Shown: one piece after another, positions 43,800 through 52,609 of the stretch
How the letters are laid out: the number at the start of each line of letters is the position of its first letter
Numbering within the stretch: the first letter of the stretch is position 1
Assembly (NCBI RefSeq): GCF_038005225.1
Contig: NZ_JBBOSU010000001.1
Coordinates: 1,786,001-1,850,000 of the forward strand
From: Solibacillus sp. FSL K6-1523
Lineage (GTDB): Bacteria > Bacillota > Bacilli > Bacillales_A > Planococcaceae
Reading direction: 5' to 3'
Length of the DNA stretch: 64,000 nucleotides
Made by a program: the position numbers and the translations under genes
Notes under the pieces: generated by a model
The model's database searches: none
The model's input: only the letters and a program-made list of their open reading frames with translations
Told to the model about the DNA's origin: nothing

Positions 43800-44878
43800 T
43801 GAGTAAGTTTAAACCGTACTTAGTATTAATAGGAATGCTACTAGTTTTATCTATAATGACAGCTTGTAATGATGAAAATGGAGAGGTTTCTAATGAAAAT
43901 GGTGGTGAGAAGGATGCGAAAGACATTGAGGTAGTATTTATACCAAAGATGACTGGTAACGCATTCTTTGAATCTGGCAATACCGGTGCCCAACAAATGG
44001 GGAAAGAAATAGGTTTTAAAGTAAAGTATGATGGTACACCTGAAGGAACTGTAGCCAATCAAGTACAAATTATAAATAGTGCCGTTAATAGTGGTGCTGA
44101 TGCAATTGCAATTTCTTCTGTATCTTTTGATGGTTTAAACCAAGCCTTGAAAAAAGCGTTAGATGCTGGCGTCAAGGTCGTTACTTGGGATTCAGATGTT
44201 GATCCAGAATATAGATCTTTTTATGTCAATCAAGGTACTCCAGAAATTCTTGGTGCCATGTTAGTGGATATGGCTGCAGAACAAATGGCAGATCCTAATG
44301 GTGTTAATCAAGTTGCTTGGTTTTATTCAAGTCCAACCGTTCCTGATCAAAATGCTTGGGTAGATTATGCAGAAAAATACATCAAAGAAAAGTACCCTAA
44401 ATGGGAAATTGTGACGAAGCAATATGGTGAAGGGAATGAACAAAAATCATTACAAATTGGTGAAAGTATTATTGATTCTTACCCGGACTTAGCCGCAGTT
44501 ATTGCACCTGATTCTACAGCACTTCCAGCAATGGCTCAAGCAGCTGAGAACAAAGGTTTAACTGCAGAGGACCTTATTATTACTGGTTTTGCATCACCAA
44601 ATTCAATGAGAGGTTTCATTGAGAATGGGACGATTAATAATCATGGTCTGTGGGATGTTCAAGATCAAGGAGCGCTTGCTGTATATATTGCTTATTATTT
44701 AGCGCAAGGTAATGAGTTAAAGGTAGGAGGTACTCTTGATGTACCAAATATAGGGGAAATTAAGGTCGAATCGAATACGGTTCAAGGATATGATTTTGAA
44801 GCAGATGACTCAGGAATTATAGTGTTGCCTGAAAGAATCGTATTCACAAAAGAAAATACGAGCGATTATGATTTCTAA
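43799..44878 (+). CDS. lsrB: LsrB, autoinducer-2 binding lipoprotein
   Basis: 359 residues. A lipoprotein signal ends at C23 (IMTAC). Sugar-binding fold with the LsrB ligand residues in place: K50 (IPKMTG), D131 (TWDSD), D183-Q184 (PDQNAW) and P237 (IAPDS). The alanine seen at the sixth position in Salmonella LsrB is Ser239 here. It captures AI-2 outside the cell for LsrACD. Confidence 0.9.
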   Translation: MSKFKPYLVLIGMLLVLSIMTACNDENGEVSNENGGEKDAKDIEVVFIPKMTGNAFFESGNTGAQQMGKEIGFKVKYDGTPEGTVANQVQIINSAVNSGADAIAISSVSFDGLNQALKKALDAGVKVVTWDSDVDPEYRSFYVNQGTPEILGAMLVDMAAEQMADPNGVNQVAWFYSSPTVPDQNAWVDYAEKYIKEKYPKWEIVTKQYGEGNEQKSLQIGESIIDSYPDLAAVIAPDSTALPAMAQAAENKGLTAEDLIITGFASPNSMRGFIENGTINNHGLWDVQDQGALAVYIAYYLAQGNELKVGGTLDVPNIGEIKVESNTVQGYDFEADDSGIIVLPERIVFTKENTSDYDF

Positions 44879-44905
44879 AATATAAATTATAAAGGGGATT
44901 ATAAA

Positions 44906-45799
44906 ATGGCAGACATTGATGGAATTAAAAATGCAAAGCAGTTTGCAGAAGATGTAGCATTTGCAAATACGGGGAATTTTCACGTGAAAGGTGCTAATAA
45001 TTTAGATTGGGGTATGAAGGATCGATTATCAAGAATTTTTAACCCTATAACTGGAAAAACTGTCATGTTAGCATTTGACCACGGATATTTTATGGGAGCA
45101 ACAGCTGGATTGGAGAGACTTGATCTATTAATACCTAGATTAGCTGAACATGCAGATTGTTTAATGGGTACTAGAGGGGCGATTAGAACAAGCGTCCCGG
45201 CGAACTATAATAAATCAATTGCACTCAGAGTTTCATCGGGTTCAAGTATTTTACAAGATGATTTAAGTCGTGAGTCAATGGTTGTAAGCATTGAAGAAGC
45301 AATTAAAATGAATGCAAGTGCTATTGCTGTACAAACCTTTATTGGTGCAGAGGGTCAAAAAGAGACGATTGAAGAATTGAATAGAGCAGTAAATTTAGGG
45401 TCAAGATACTCAATTCCTACACTGGGAGTTGTGGCGGTCGGAAAAGATATGGAACGTACAAGTCGATACTTTACCTTAGCAACTAGAATGTTAGCAGAAT
45501 TCGGGGTCCAAATTGTTAAAACTTATTACTGTGACGATTTTGAGAAAGTTGCAGCAGCTTGTCCTGTACCGTTAGTAGTTGCGGGAGGTAAAAAGATTCC
45601 AGAACAAGATGCACTTACATTGGCATACAAATCAATTCAAGGAGGAGCAGCTGGCGTTGATATGGGTAGAAATATCTTCCAATCTGAGAAACCTGAAGAA
45701 ATGATTCAGGCGGTAAATAAAGTTGTTCACCATGGATTTACTGATAAAGAAGCTTATGAATTCTTCCTTGATTTAGCCAATGAAAAAATAAGTAATTAA
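44906..45799 (+). CDS. lsrF: LsrF, phospho-AI-2 thiolase
   Basis: 297 residues with ATG 44906 after AAAGGGG. Strong LsrF blocks: LDWGMKDRLSRIFNPITGKT, MLAFDHGYFMG, GVDMGRNIFQSE and VVHHGFTDKEAYE. Class I aldolase-like barrel. In the known pathway it transfers an acetyl group from 3-hydroxy-5-phosphonooxypentane-2,4-dione to CoA, giving DHAP and acetyl-CoA, and so clears the signal. Confidence 0.92.
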   Translation: MADIDGIKNAKQFAEDVAFANTGNFHVKGANNLDWGMKDRLSRIFNPITGKTVMLAFDHGYFMGATAGLERLDLLIPRLAEHADCLMGTRGAIRTSVPANYNKSIALRVSSGSSILQDDLSRESMVVSIEEAIKMNASAIAVQTFIGAEGQKETIEELNRAVNLGSRYSIPTLGVVAVGKDMERTSRYFTLATRMLAEFGVQIVKTYYCDDFEKVAAACPVPLVVAGGKKIPEQDALTLAYKSIQGGAAGVDMGRNIFQSEKPEEMIQAVNKVVHHGFTDKEAYEFFLDLANEKISN

Positions 45800-45805
45800 A
45801 TCTAA

Positions 45806-45836
45806 AAAGCTTCTACTTTGCACGTAGGAGCTTTGT
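45806..45836 (+). terminator. Intercistronic hairpin after lsrF
   Basis: AAAGCTTCTAC / GTAGGAGCTTT with a short T run. Probably a leaky terminator or RNA-stability hairpin, since lsr-associated genes continue downstream. Confidence 0.5.
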
Positions 45837-45859
45837 TAAATTATATGGAGGTGCATGAA

Positions 45860-46369
45860 ATGGCGAAGGTAGCATTTTTGCTGGATTCTGATTTTGAGGA
45901 TTCAGAAATGAAAAACCCGTATGAAGAATTAAAGAAGGCAGGCCATGAAGTCGTTATAGTTGGAAATGAAAGGAATTATTTATGTGAAGGCAAAAAGAAT
46001 TCAGTATCATATTATACAGAAATATCAAGTTTAGAAGCATTAGAGCAAGATTTTGATGCTGTAATTATACCAGGTGGAAACGCACCAGAAGCTTTACGAG
46101 TTAATGAAGATACAATAAATTTCATCAAGGATCTAGACAGCAAATCAAAAATAATTGCTGGTATTTGTCATGGACCTCAAGTCATGATAAGTGCAAATAT
46201 TATAAAAGAAAAGACTCTTACTTGTTATAAAGGTATTCGAGATGATGTTATAAATGCAGGAGCAATATACGTGGACGAAGAAGTCGTAGTTAGTAGCAAT
46301 ATTATTACTTCAAGAACACCAGATGATGAACCTGCTTTTATTCAAGCGATTTTATCTCATTTTCAATAA
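45860..46369 (+). CDS. DJ-1/PfpI family protein
   Basis: 169 residues from ATG 45860 (GGAGGTG upstream). Class I glutamine amidotransferase-like fold: FDAVIIPGGNAPEALR, then nucleophile elbow IIAGICHGPQVMIS with Cys, and the DDVINAGAIYVDEEVVV block. PfpI/DJ-1 proteins include glyoxalase III-type and deglycase-type enzymes acting on reactive dicarbonyls. AI-2 and its phosphate are dicarbonyls, which gives a possible reason for the gene being here, but this is inference. Confidence 0.85.
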   Translation: MAKVAFLLDSDFEDSEMKNPYEELKKAGHEVVIVGNERNYLCEGKKNSVSYYTEISSLEALEQDFDAVIIPGGNAPEALRVNEDTINFIKDLDSKSKIIAGICHGPQVMISANIIKEKTLTCYKGIRDDVINAGAIYVDEEVVVSSNIITSRTPDDEPAFIQAILSHFQ

Positions 46370-46412
46370 TTTAAATTAGCTAAGTTAAAAATATCATATG
46401 AGGTGGAACGTT

Positions 46413-47276
46413 ATGGCACTAGTTAATGTGAAAGATATGTTAGATAAAGCTTTAAAAGGTAACTATGCTGTTGGTCATTTTGATGTACACAATTTGGAGT
46501 GGACACAGGCGGTTTTATCGGCGGCTGAAGAGTTGCAATCTCCTGTTATTTTAGGGACTACGGAAGAGGCTATTGAGTATTTTGGAGGTTTTAAGGTTGT
46601 AAAAGAGATGACAATAGCATTAATTGAAGAAATGGGGATAACTGTTCCGGTAGCGTTACATTTAGATCATGGTTCTAGTGTAGAGAACTGTATTTTAGCT
46701 ATTGATGCTGGTTTTACGTCTGTTATGATAGATGGCTCGCATTTTCCATTTGAAGAGAATGTAAGAATGACAAAAGAAGTTGTTGAATATGCACATCCCC
46801 GGGGAATTACTGTAGAAGCAGAGATAGGTAGTATTGGTGGTGAAGAAGGAAATATGGTATCAAATAATCCGGTTTACGCCAATTTGGATGAATGTAAGAA
46901 GATAGTTGAATTATGTAGCATAGATTGTTTAGCGCCTTCACTTGGGTCAGCACATGGACCATATAAGGGTGAGCCTAAATTAGATTTTGAGAAAATGAAT
47001 GAAATTAGTCAAGCAGTTAAAATACCTTTAGTTTTACACGGTGCCTCAGGTCTTTACCCAGAACAAATTAAAGAGGCAATTTCATTAGGAACAGCAAAAA
47101 TTAATGTCAATGCAGATAATCATCTAGCCTTCACCAAAGCGATAAGACAAATTTTAGATAATAATCAAAATGCATATAATGCTGTAAATTATATTGGGGA
47201 AGGTCGTAAAGCTGTAAAAGCAATGATTATTGAAAAGATTAATTTATTTGGATCTGCTGGAAAGGCAACTGAATGA
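46413..47276 (+). CDS. Class II fructose/tagatose-bisphosphate aldolase family protein
   Basis: 287 residues from ATG 46413 with GAGGTGGAA upstream. Zinc-aldolase blocks: VGHFDVHNLEWTQAVLSAA, VALHLDHGSS (catalytic Asp and zinc His), MIDGSHFPFEENV, then VEAEIGSIGGEEG and LVLHGASGLYPEQIKEAI. It interconverts ketose bisphosphate with DHAP and an aldehyde phosphate. As last gene of the lsr operon it may consume the DHAP released by LsrF. A terminator follows. Confidence 0.87.
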   Translation: MALVNVKDMLDKALKGNYAVGHFDVHNLEWTQAVLSAAEELQSPVILGTTEEAIEYFGGFKVVKEMTIALIEEMGITVPVALHLDHGSSVENCILAIDAGFTSVMIDGSHFPFEENVRMTKEVVEYAHPRGITVEAEIGSIGGEEGNMVSNNPVYANLDECKKIVELCSIDCLAPSLGSAHGPYKGEPKLDFEKMNEISQAVKIPLVLHGASGLYPEQIKEAISLGTAKINVNADNHLAFTKAIRQILDNNQNAYNAVNYIGEGRKAVKAMIIEKINLFGSAGKATE

Positions 47277-47347
47277 AATTAAATGATAGAATGAAAGTAA
47301 CTACAAATTAACTGATATGAAGTACAAAATATATGCTGAATGAACGG

Positions 47348-47395
47348 AACCTCGAATATGAGACACTAAAAAGTGACTCTATTCGAGGTTTTTTG
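47348..47395 (+). terminator. Strong terminator of the lsr operon
   Basis: Long hairpin AACCTCGAATA...CACT / AGTG...TATTCGAGGTT followed by TTTTTTG. Confidence 0.85.
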
Positions 47396-47520
47396 TTTCT
47401 TTCCATCATATTCAAAGGCAATTAATAGAATCAGAAATAACTAATAGCTATAGAAAGACTGCTAAATATTGGACGCGCTGATGCAATTGCAATGATTAAA
47501 GAAGTCATAATCAAAAACGT

Positions 47521-47537
47521 CCCTCTACAATAGAGGG
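47521..47537. repeat. Hairpin core identical to 34795-34811
   Basis: CCCTCTACAATAGAGGG, a 17-base self-complementary element found twice in this window, each time near a gene end. Here it follows the reverse-strand gene ending at 47547. Confidence 0.55.
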
Positions 47538-47546
47538 ACATATGGT

Positions 47547-47771
47547 CTAATATAGCGGACCTTGATTCTGACAAGGTGGGAAACCATGAATATCTTGGAT
47601 CAAATAAAAATCATATTGTTTTAATGCGAATTGTGCCTGATATAAGTATTCAATTACAAGTAGTTTACCATTAGATGTACCGCATAAAACACCTGAAGTT
47701 CCTTGACCATTTGTTAACGAAATTCCAATAGGTTGCCCAGTTAAATGACCGACTTTATGAAGCCAATTCAA
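47547..47771 (-). CDS. Small hypothetical protein (74 aa)
   Basis: GAGGAG lies directly on GTG 47780 but eight bases before TTG 47771, which is chosen. The product starts MNWLHKVGHLTGQPIGISL and has a beta-rich middle (GTSGVLCGTSNGKLLVIEYL), similar in feel to small Sm/SH3-like Bacillus proteins. Function unknown. Confidence 0.6.
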   Translation of the reverse strand: MNWLHKVGHLTGQPIGISLTNGQGTSGVLCGTSNGKLLVIEYLYQAQFALKQYDFYLIQDIHGFPPCQNQGPLY

Positions 47772-47972
47772 TGTGATCACTCCTCTAAATTCATCATATT
47801 AATGTTTTATTTAGCAAGTGCCTGTCCTGGGAAAAATGTATGAAATTGATTTGTTAAAAATAAGCATTGTTCGCGATGAGGAAAAAATCAACGTTATTCT
47901 GCTTTCCATTATAAAATGCATATGATGATAGGGAGGTTTTTAACTTTTCATCAAAAAATGGGGGAGATGACC

Positions 47973-48239
47973 ATGGATAACAATAAAAAGAACGCCAATC
48001 AATCTACTGAATCTCAGGAACTTTTCATTGCGCAACTTACTTATATCGGTGCGGCAATCTCTACGTTAGGGGATGGAATACAAACGATAGCCGCTGCACT
48101 TGCATTGGATGCGTTAAAAAAAGAAAACAATCAAAGCTCTGAAAGTCCAACCGATCAATCTCAAAAAACCGAAAGCATGCAAGAGCAGATTGATTATATA
48201 ATAGCTGAATTAAAACAAATGAAAAAACTTTTGAAATGA
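47973..48239 (+). CDS. Small hypothetical protein (88 aa)
   Basis: GGGGGAGA at 47960-47966 places the start at ATG 47973. The product has a Ser/Asn/Gln-rich N-terminus, a hydrophobic helix (QLTYIGAAISTLGDGIQTIA) and a charged C-terminal helix. No family recognised; spore-former-specific by impression only. Confidence 0.55.
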   Translation: MDNNKKNANQSTESQELFIAQLTYIGAAISTLGDGIQTIAAALALDALKKENNQSSESPTDQSQKTESMQEQIDYIIAELKQMKKLLK

Positions 48240-48269
48240 GTTGTGCGAAAAATGGCTGAATAAAAAAAT

Positions 48270-48301
48270 CAGTGTTTAGATTTGGACGAATCTAAACACT
48301 G
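48270..48301 (-). terminator. Perfect 13-bp terminator (reverse strand)
   Basis: CAGTGTTTAGATT / AATCTAAACACTG. On the - strand it is followed by ATTTTTTTA and lies 12 bp after the gene ending at 48313. Confidence 0.75.
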
Positions 48302-48312
48302 AGGCAGGGGGA

Positions 48313-48459
48313 TTAAGATGGGTTAATTGTGTCTTGTCCAGTATGATTTCCAGATGAAGGGGGATCATAGGCAATCAAGGTTACATCTAATTTTTCTTCG
48401 AGTGACTTAAGTTCTTTAAGCTGCTCAGGTCCTAGATTGGCAATTTTGTTGTTTTCCAA
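48313..48459 (-). CDS. Small hypothetical protein (48 aa)
   Basis: An open frame from TTG 48459 with AAGGAAGTGA upstream and a strong terminator directly downstream. It encodes MENNKIANLGPEQLKELKSL and continues to an acidic, Pro-rich tail. Too short for family assignment, but site, frame and terminator make it a likely gene. Confidence 0.5.
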   Translation of the reverse strand: MENNKIANLGPEQLKELKSLEEKLDVTLIAYDPPSSGNHTGQDTINPS

Positions 48460-48576
48460 ATCAATCACTTCCTTATACCGTTATAAACAATAGTATGTGG
48501 AATTATTCCATGTTTATTCTTGAGCGAAATTATGCTATTAATGCGTTTGAGAAAGTCATTAAAATCATTGCATACT

Positions 48577-49119
48577 TTAGCGCTCAGGCTGATGTTTTTT
48601 TAGCATCTGCTGCAAATAGGAATCTGACTGGCCTATTGGGATACTTAAACTTTCCCAATTCTCACTTTTAATTTGTTTCCCAATGTAAACAATTTGCCCA
48701 ATATGATAAGCATAATGTGCTAATTGTCTTTCAATTGCTTCGATGACCGAATGACCTTCCCCGCGAATAGTTACATTCTTTAATAAGTCTTCTTCACCAA
48801 GATTATTTAAGGTTTCAAAAAGAGTACCCCAACCTTCATCTAAAGTAGTAATCAATCCGGCTTTTGATGGAATGTTGTCAACAAATTCCAAATCGCGATT
48901 TCGATAAGGCTTCTCCCCATCGGAAATTAGGAAATCTGTCCATCTTGATACCATATTCCCACTTAAATGCGTCACGATAACGGCGACACTATTGGATGCT
49001 TCATTCAGTGCCCAATGAATATCCTCTTCTGCTAGTTGTTCAATGACCTTATCTCCAAGGTTCTTAATATCATTAAATCTTTCTTTTACCACCCTCAAAT
49101 ATTCTGTTTCGATGCTCAT
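48577..49119 (-). CDS. DUF1572 (DinB-like) protein
   Basis: 180 residues with GGGAGGT before ATG 49119. Four-helix DinB-like bundle with metal-site histidines: VIVTHLSGNMVSRW and the pair in ERQLAHYAYHIGQIVYIGKQ. DUF1572/DinB proteins in Bacilli include thiol-transferases and uncharacterised stress proteins. A degenerate copy of its 3' end lies at 57580-57694. Confidence 0.8.
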   Translation of the reverse strand: MSIETEYLRVVKERFNDIKNLGDKVIEQLAEEDIHWALNEASNSVAVIVTHLSGNMVSRWTDFLISDGEKPYRNRDLEFVDNIPSKAGLITTLDEGWGTLFETLNNLGEEDLLKNVTIRGEGHSVIEAIERQLAHYAYHIGQIVYIGKQIKSENWESLSIPIGQSDSYLQQMLKKHQPER

Positions 49120-49266
49120 TTATTGAATACCTCCCAAATGAAATTTTGTGATTAGACTAAAATGCTTAGTTCTTCAACCTTATTTTACCATATATTTATA
49201 AAACTTAAGATGCTACACATAACAAAACTGAAACTTCACAAAATAAAAGAAAAAGGAGGCTATAAA

Positions 49267-49665
49267 TTGAAATCGGTATTGAAAGGATTCCTTCTTTGCC
49301 TTACATTTACATTCATCTTTTCAGCGGTTGCCCATGCAGAAAAAAATGAATTTGAAAAAGGGAAAGACGACGAAGGAACTGTAGTTTACCATGTCCAATA
49401 CGATTATGATGCCATCACTACTTTTTTAGGAATTAGTCGTGCTGAATATGATCAATACTGGAAAGAAGGGCTTTCGATTTCTGACATGGCGGAGAAACAA
49501 GGGATTTTAAGAAGGGATACTGAGGGATATTTCTATACTTTCCATTATGATGAGATGCAAAAATGGCGAACAAAAGGTGCTTTAAGCGAAAAGGATTATT
49601 TCCAGCTTGTTTATTTGTTAGCAGATGAAATCAAATGGTTTATCGACCGCAATCCAAATAGTTAA
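49267..49665 (+). CDS. Secreted protein with signal peptide
   Basis: 132 residues from TTG 49267, AAAGGAGG upstream. A signal peptide (KSVLKGFLLCLTFTFIFSA) has probable cleavage after AHA. The mature part has TTFLGISRAEYDQYWKEGLS and ISDMAEKQGI, a helical pattern like the YckD-type secreted proteins of Bacillus. No catalytic motif. Followed by a perfect terminator. Confidence 0.65.
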   Translation: MKSVLKGFLLCLTFTFIFSAVAHAEKNEFEKGKDDEGTVVYHVQYDYDAITTFLGISRAEYDQYWKEGLSISDMAEKQGILRRDTEGYFYTFHYDEMQKWRTKGALSEKDYFQLVYLLADEIKWFIDRNPNS

Positions 49666-49733
49666 TTAAAGATACAAGAACATTGATCCAATAATTAATT
49701 TATTTATTAACAAAAAGACTTGAACAAAACGTA

Positions 49734-49773
49734 AAAACACCATTTTTCTCATCGAGAAAAATGGTGTTTTTTG
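49734..49773 (+). terminator. Perfect terminator hairpin
   Basis: AAAACACCATTTTTCTC-ATC-GAGAAAAATGGTGTTTT followed by T. From here to 49972 no gene is seen. Confidence 0.85.
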
Positions 49774-49972
49774 GGGGGGACTGTACCTAGTTGAAGTTGA
49801 GAAAGTTGGTCAATAATACATGAACTTTGTTTTTGTTTGAGGGTCTGACATCTTTTTTTAAGTTATTTGACTCAGTGTGTTCTAGAGGGGATGTACAAAG
49901 GGAATAGTTACTGAAATCGAAACAATTATTTGAATTGGAAAATAAATTCACACCCGCCATTATTAAAACCAA

Positions 49973-50001
49973 TTGACAATGATAATCATTCTCGATATAA
50001 T
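49973..50001 (+). promoter_or_regulatory. Consensus sigma-A promoter overlapped by a Fur box
   Basis: TTGACA (49973-49978), 17-bp spacer, TATAAT (49996-50001). The spacer holds GACAATGATAATCATTCTC (49975-49993), which matches the 19-bp Fur consensus at all but two positions. This predicts iron-repressed expression of the 50296-57307 operon. The start site would be near 50008, leaving an unusually long leader of about 290 nt. Confidence 0.88.
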
Positions 50002-50007
50002 TCGGTT

Positions 50008-50295
50008 GGGATATGTTGGAATAGTGCGGAATGTATAAATACTATTTAGTGCAGATTATATATTTACTAAGGTGATAGGAACGGAAAATTAATTTGTAAA
50101 CTATCGGAAAGTTCTAACTATTAATTAGAGGTATTTAAAAAATTAATTAAGTTATTTCGGATAAGATGGGGTCACTTTTATATTTTATAGTCAGTTCCTT
50201 AAATTCTAGTTACATATTACAAGTCGTAGGTTGACCATTTATCTCAAATAAATAATTTAAAAATAAATTACAGTAGTAAGGAAAGGAATGTAAAA
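50008..50295 (+). other. Long 5' leader of the iron operon
   Basis: AT-rich, no open frame with a ribosome binding site and no riboswitch class I recognise. GAAAGGAATG before ATG 50296 is the translation signal. Confidence 0.4.
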
Positions 50296-51609
50296 ATGAA
50301 TACGAGAAAACAACTGTTAATTGGTCTCACATTGGGAAGGCGTCAACCTAGAGTCTCTGTTAAAGACCGACAAATAACGTTGGAAGAAGAGTATGCAAGC
50401 AGTATTAAAGAACAAATTGAAATTGCTCAACAAGCAGAACGTGCAAAATTAGATTTTTTATTTAAGGCGGATTATGTCGTGGCTCATCCTACTTTTATGA
50501 AAAAAAGTAAAGGCATTGCTACCGATCCTACTTTATTATTCAGCATTATTAGTCAATATACAGAGAAAATTGGACTTGTTACAACAGCCTCTACCTCATT
50601 TGTTCCACCATATTTATTAGCAAGACAATTACAGTCATTACAATGGTTAAGTGGTGGAAGGGCAGGATGGAATGTCGTGACCTCAATAGAAGGTTTTGAG
50701 AATTTTAGCTATGAGGAACGGCCAACTTCGAAAATACGTTATGAAAAAGCTGTGGAGTGCACGCGTGTTGTCAAGCAATTATGGACGAGTTATCCCCACA
50801 AAGTAATTACGGGGGAGTATTCAGAAAGCTCGATAGAAGTTTTGAATCATAAAGGTTCTCACTTCGCCGTAAAGGGTCCCTTAAACGTCATTTCTCATCC
50901 GAAAGGAACGCCGCCTTTATTTCAAGCGGGTGCTTCTGATGAAGGAAGAGCTTTCGCAGCAGCGAATGCAGATGCCATTTTTGCAGCCACACCTGAATTA
51001 TCGGTAGCTATTGAACTAAGAGCAGACTTGAGGAGCCGTGCAGTCGTAATAGGGCGTCATGTAGATGAAATACGTCTTTTACCTGGTTGCTATTTCTTTG
51101 TTGGTAATACAAAGGAAGAAGCTGAAGAAATGCATCGTCAAGCTCATGCCCACATCACGATGGAACAAAAATATAATGCGGCTGAGGAATTACTACGTGT
51201 TTCTTTACGAGAATTTGCATTAACAGATGTGATTACTGAAGAGACTTTACCTCCACTAGATTCAACTATTCGTAGTCGCACACATAGTGAATTATTATAC
51301 CTATACATCGAAAAAAATCATCCGACTGTTGAAGAAATTTTAAGTCGAACAGAAGTGATGCACTCTGCTCACTGGGTGGTCGTCGGAACTGCAGAAGAAG
51401 TAGCAAAAGAAATCATACGTTGGTACGAAGCGGATGCAATAGATGGAATAATTGCAGTCCCTGGCGGATCAGATATTTCATTAACATTATTTTTAGAGCA
51501 GGTTATACCAAAACTAGCAGAGCAAGGTTTATTTCGTAATGAATACACTGGTTCAACGTTAAGAGAACATTTAGGAATGGATACACAATACAAAGGAGAA
51601 GATAAATGA
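50296..51609 (+). CDS. NtaA/SnaA/DszA-type flavin monooxygenase
   Basis: 437 residues of the luciferase-like, FMNH2-dependent class. Blocks: LITTAST-like VTTASTSFVPPYLLARQLQS, LSGGRAGWNVVTS, and HFAVKGPLNV with GTPPLFQAGASDEGRAFAA. The NtaA group oxidises nitrilotriacetate, EDTA and related N-chelators. As first gene of a Fur-controlled uptake operon it may cleave an imported siderophore or iron chelate. It needs a reduced-flavin supply, which is not encoded nearby except possibly via the reductase at 56270. Confidence 0.85.
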   Translation: MNTRKQLLIGLTLGRRQPRVSVKDRQITLEEEYASSIKEQIEIAQQAERAKLDFLFKADYVVAHPTFMKKSKGIATDPTLLFSIISQYTEKIGLVTTASTSFVPPYLLARQLQSLQWLSGGRAGWNVVTSIEGFENFSYEERPTSKIRYEKAVECTRVVKQLWTSYPHKVITGEYSESSIEVLNHKGSHFAVKGPLNVISHPKGTPPLFQAGASDEGRAFAAANADAIFAATPELSVAIELRADLRSRAVVIGRHVDEIRLLPGCYFFVGNTKEEAEEMHRQAHAHITMEQKYNAAEELLRVSLREFALTDVITEETLPPLDSTIRSRTHSELLYLYIEKNHPTVEEILSRTEVMHSAHWVVVGTAEEVAKEIIRWYEADAIDGIIAVPGGSDISLTLFLEQVIPKLAEQGLFRNEYTGSTLREHLGMDTQYKGEDK

Positions 51610-52598
51610 TGAAAAAACAACTGAGTTTATTACTATTTGCATTAATGGCAATTTTAGTTCTTGTTGCATGTACAGATACAATGGAAGTAGAAAAAATACC
51701 ACAGGGGGATGAAAAGGAGACGAATGTTGCAAAAGAAAGTCCAATACAGAATGGCATGAAAGAAATTACTTATTTAGGTAATACATACTCAGTGCCAGAA
51801 AAAGTAGAGCGTATCGTGATTGCAGGTACGATGGAAGCGATGGAAGATGCAACAGCTTTAAACATAGAGCCAGTTGGGGCTATCACTGTTGCAGGAGAGT
51901 TTCCAGAAATCTTTAAGTCAGCAATGGGAAAAGCAGAGTCTATCGGTGAAAAGCAACAACCGAATTTTGAAAAAATCTTAGAATTACAACCTGATGTTAT
52001 TTTAGGGACAACTAAATTCCCAGATGAAGTGGTGCAAAAATTAGAAGAAATCTCAACTACGATTTTAGTGTCTCACATTTCATCGAATTGGCAAGATAAC
52101 CTTATGCTAATGGCGCAATTAGGAGATAAAGAAGAGGAAGCGAAAGCACTTTTAGCTCTATACGGCAAAGATCTCCAATCTGCTAAGACTACATTAAAAG
52201 AAGAATTTGAAAATGACACAGTGATGACACTTCGCATTCGTGGTGGTCAAATGTATGTTTATCCAGAAGATGTATTCTTCAATCCTTCTTTATACAATGA
52301 GCTTGGACTAGAAGTTCCAGAAGTAGTCCAAAAAGCAAAAACACAAGAAGCGATTTCGATTGAGCAATTAGCACAAGTCAATCCAGATGTTCTCTTCATA
52401 CAAGTTCAACAAAGTGGAAACCAAGAAAATGAACAAGCTTATGAAACACTGAAAAAGAATCCAATTATTCAAAATATCACAGCTTTCAAAAATGAACATG
52501 TCTATATCAATATTGTAGATTCATTGTTAGAAGGAGGTACAGTATTTAGTAAAATTGAATTTTTGAAAGCGTTACAACATGATGTATTAAAGAAATAG
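51606..52598 (+). CDS. Iron-siderophore binding lipoprotein
   Basis: 330 residues. Signal and lipobox LVLVAC with lipid-bearing Cys22. FecB/BtuF-type fold: VPEKVERIVIAGTMEAMEDA, the helical linker and the LEGGTVFSKIEF ending. ATG 51606 overlaps the monooxygenase stop. It binds ferric-siderophore outside the membrane for the FecCD-type importer. Confidence 0.9.
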   Translation: MMKKQLSLLLFALMAILVLVACTDTMEVEKIPQGDEKETNVAKESPIQNGMKEITYLGNTYSVPEKVERIVIAGTMEAMEDATALNIEPVGAITVAGEFPEIFKSAMGKAESIGEKQQPNFEKILELQPDVILGTTKFPDEVVQKLEEISTTILVSHISSNWQDNLMLMAQLGDKEEEAKALLALYGKDLQSAKTTLKEEFENDTVMTLRIRGGQMYVYPEDVFFNPSLYNELGLEVPEVVQKAKTQEAISIEQLAQVNPDVLFIQVQQSGNQENEQAYETLKKNPIIQNITAFKNEHVYINIVDSLLEGGTVFSKIEFLKALQHDVLKK

Positions 52599-52609
52599 AG
52601 GGAAGCTAA

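Noticed and set aside
46413-47276. Considered calling the last lsr-operon gene the housekeeping fbaA.
   Set aside because: Its place in the lsr operon and divergent sequence suggest a specialised aldolase; the substrate is left open.
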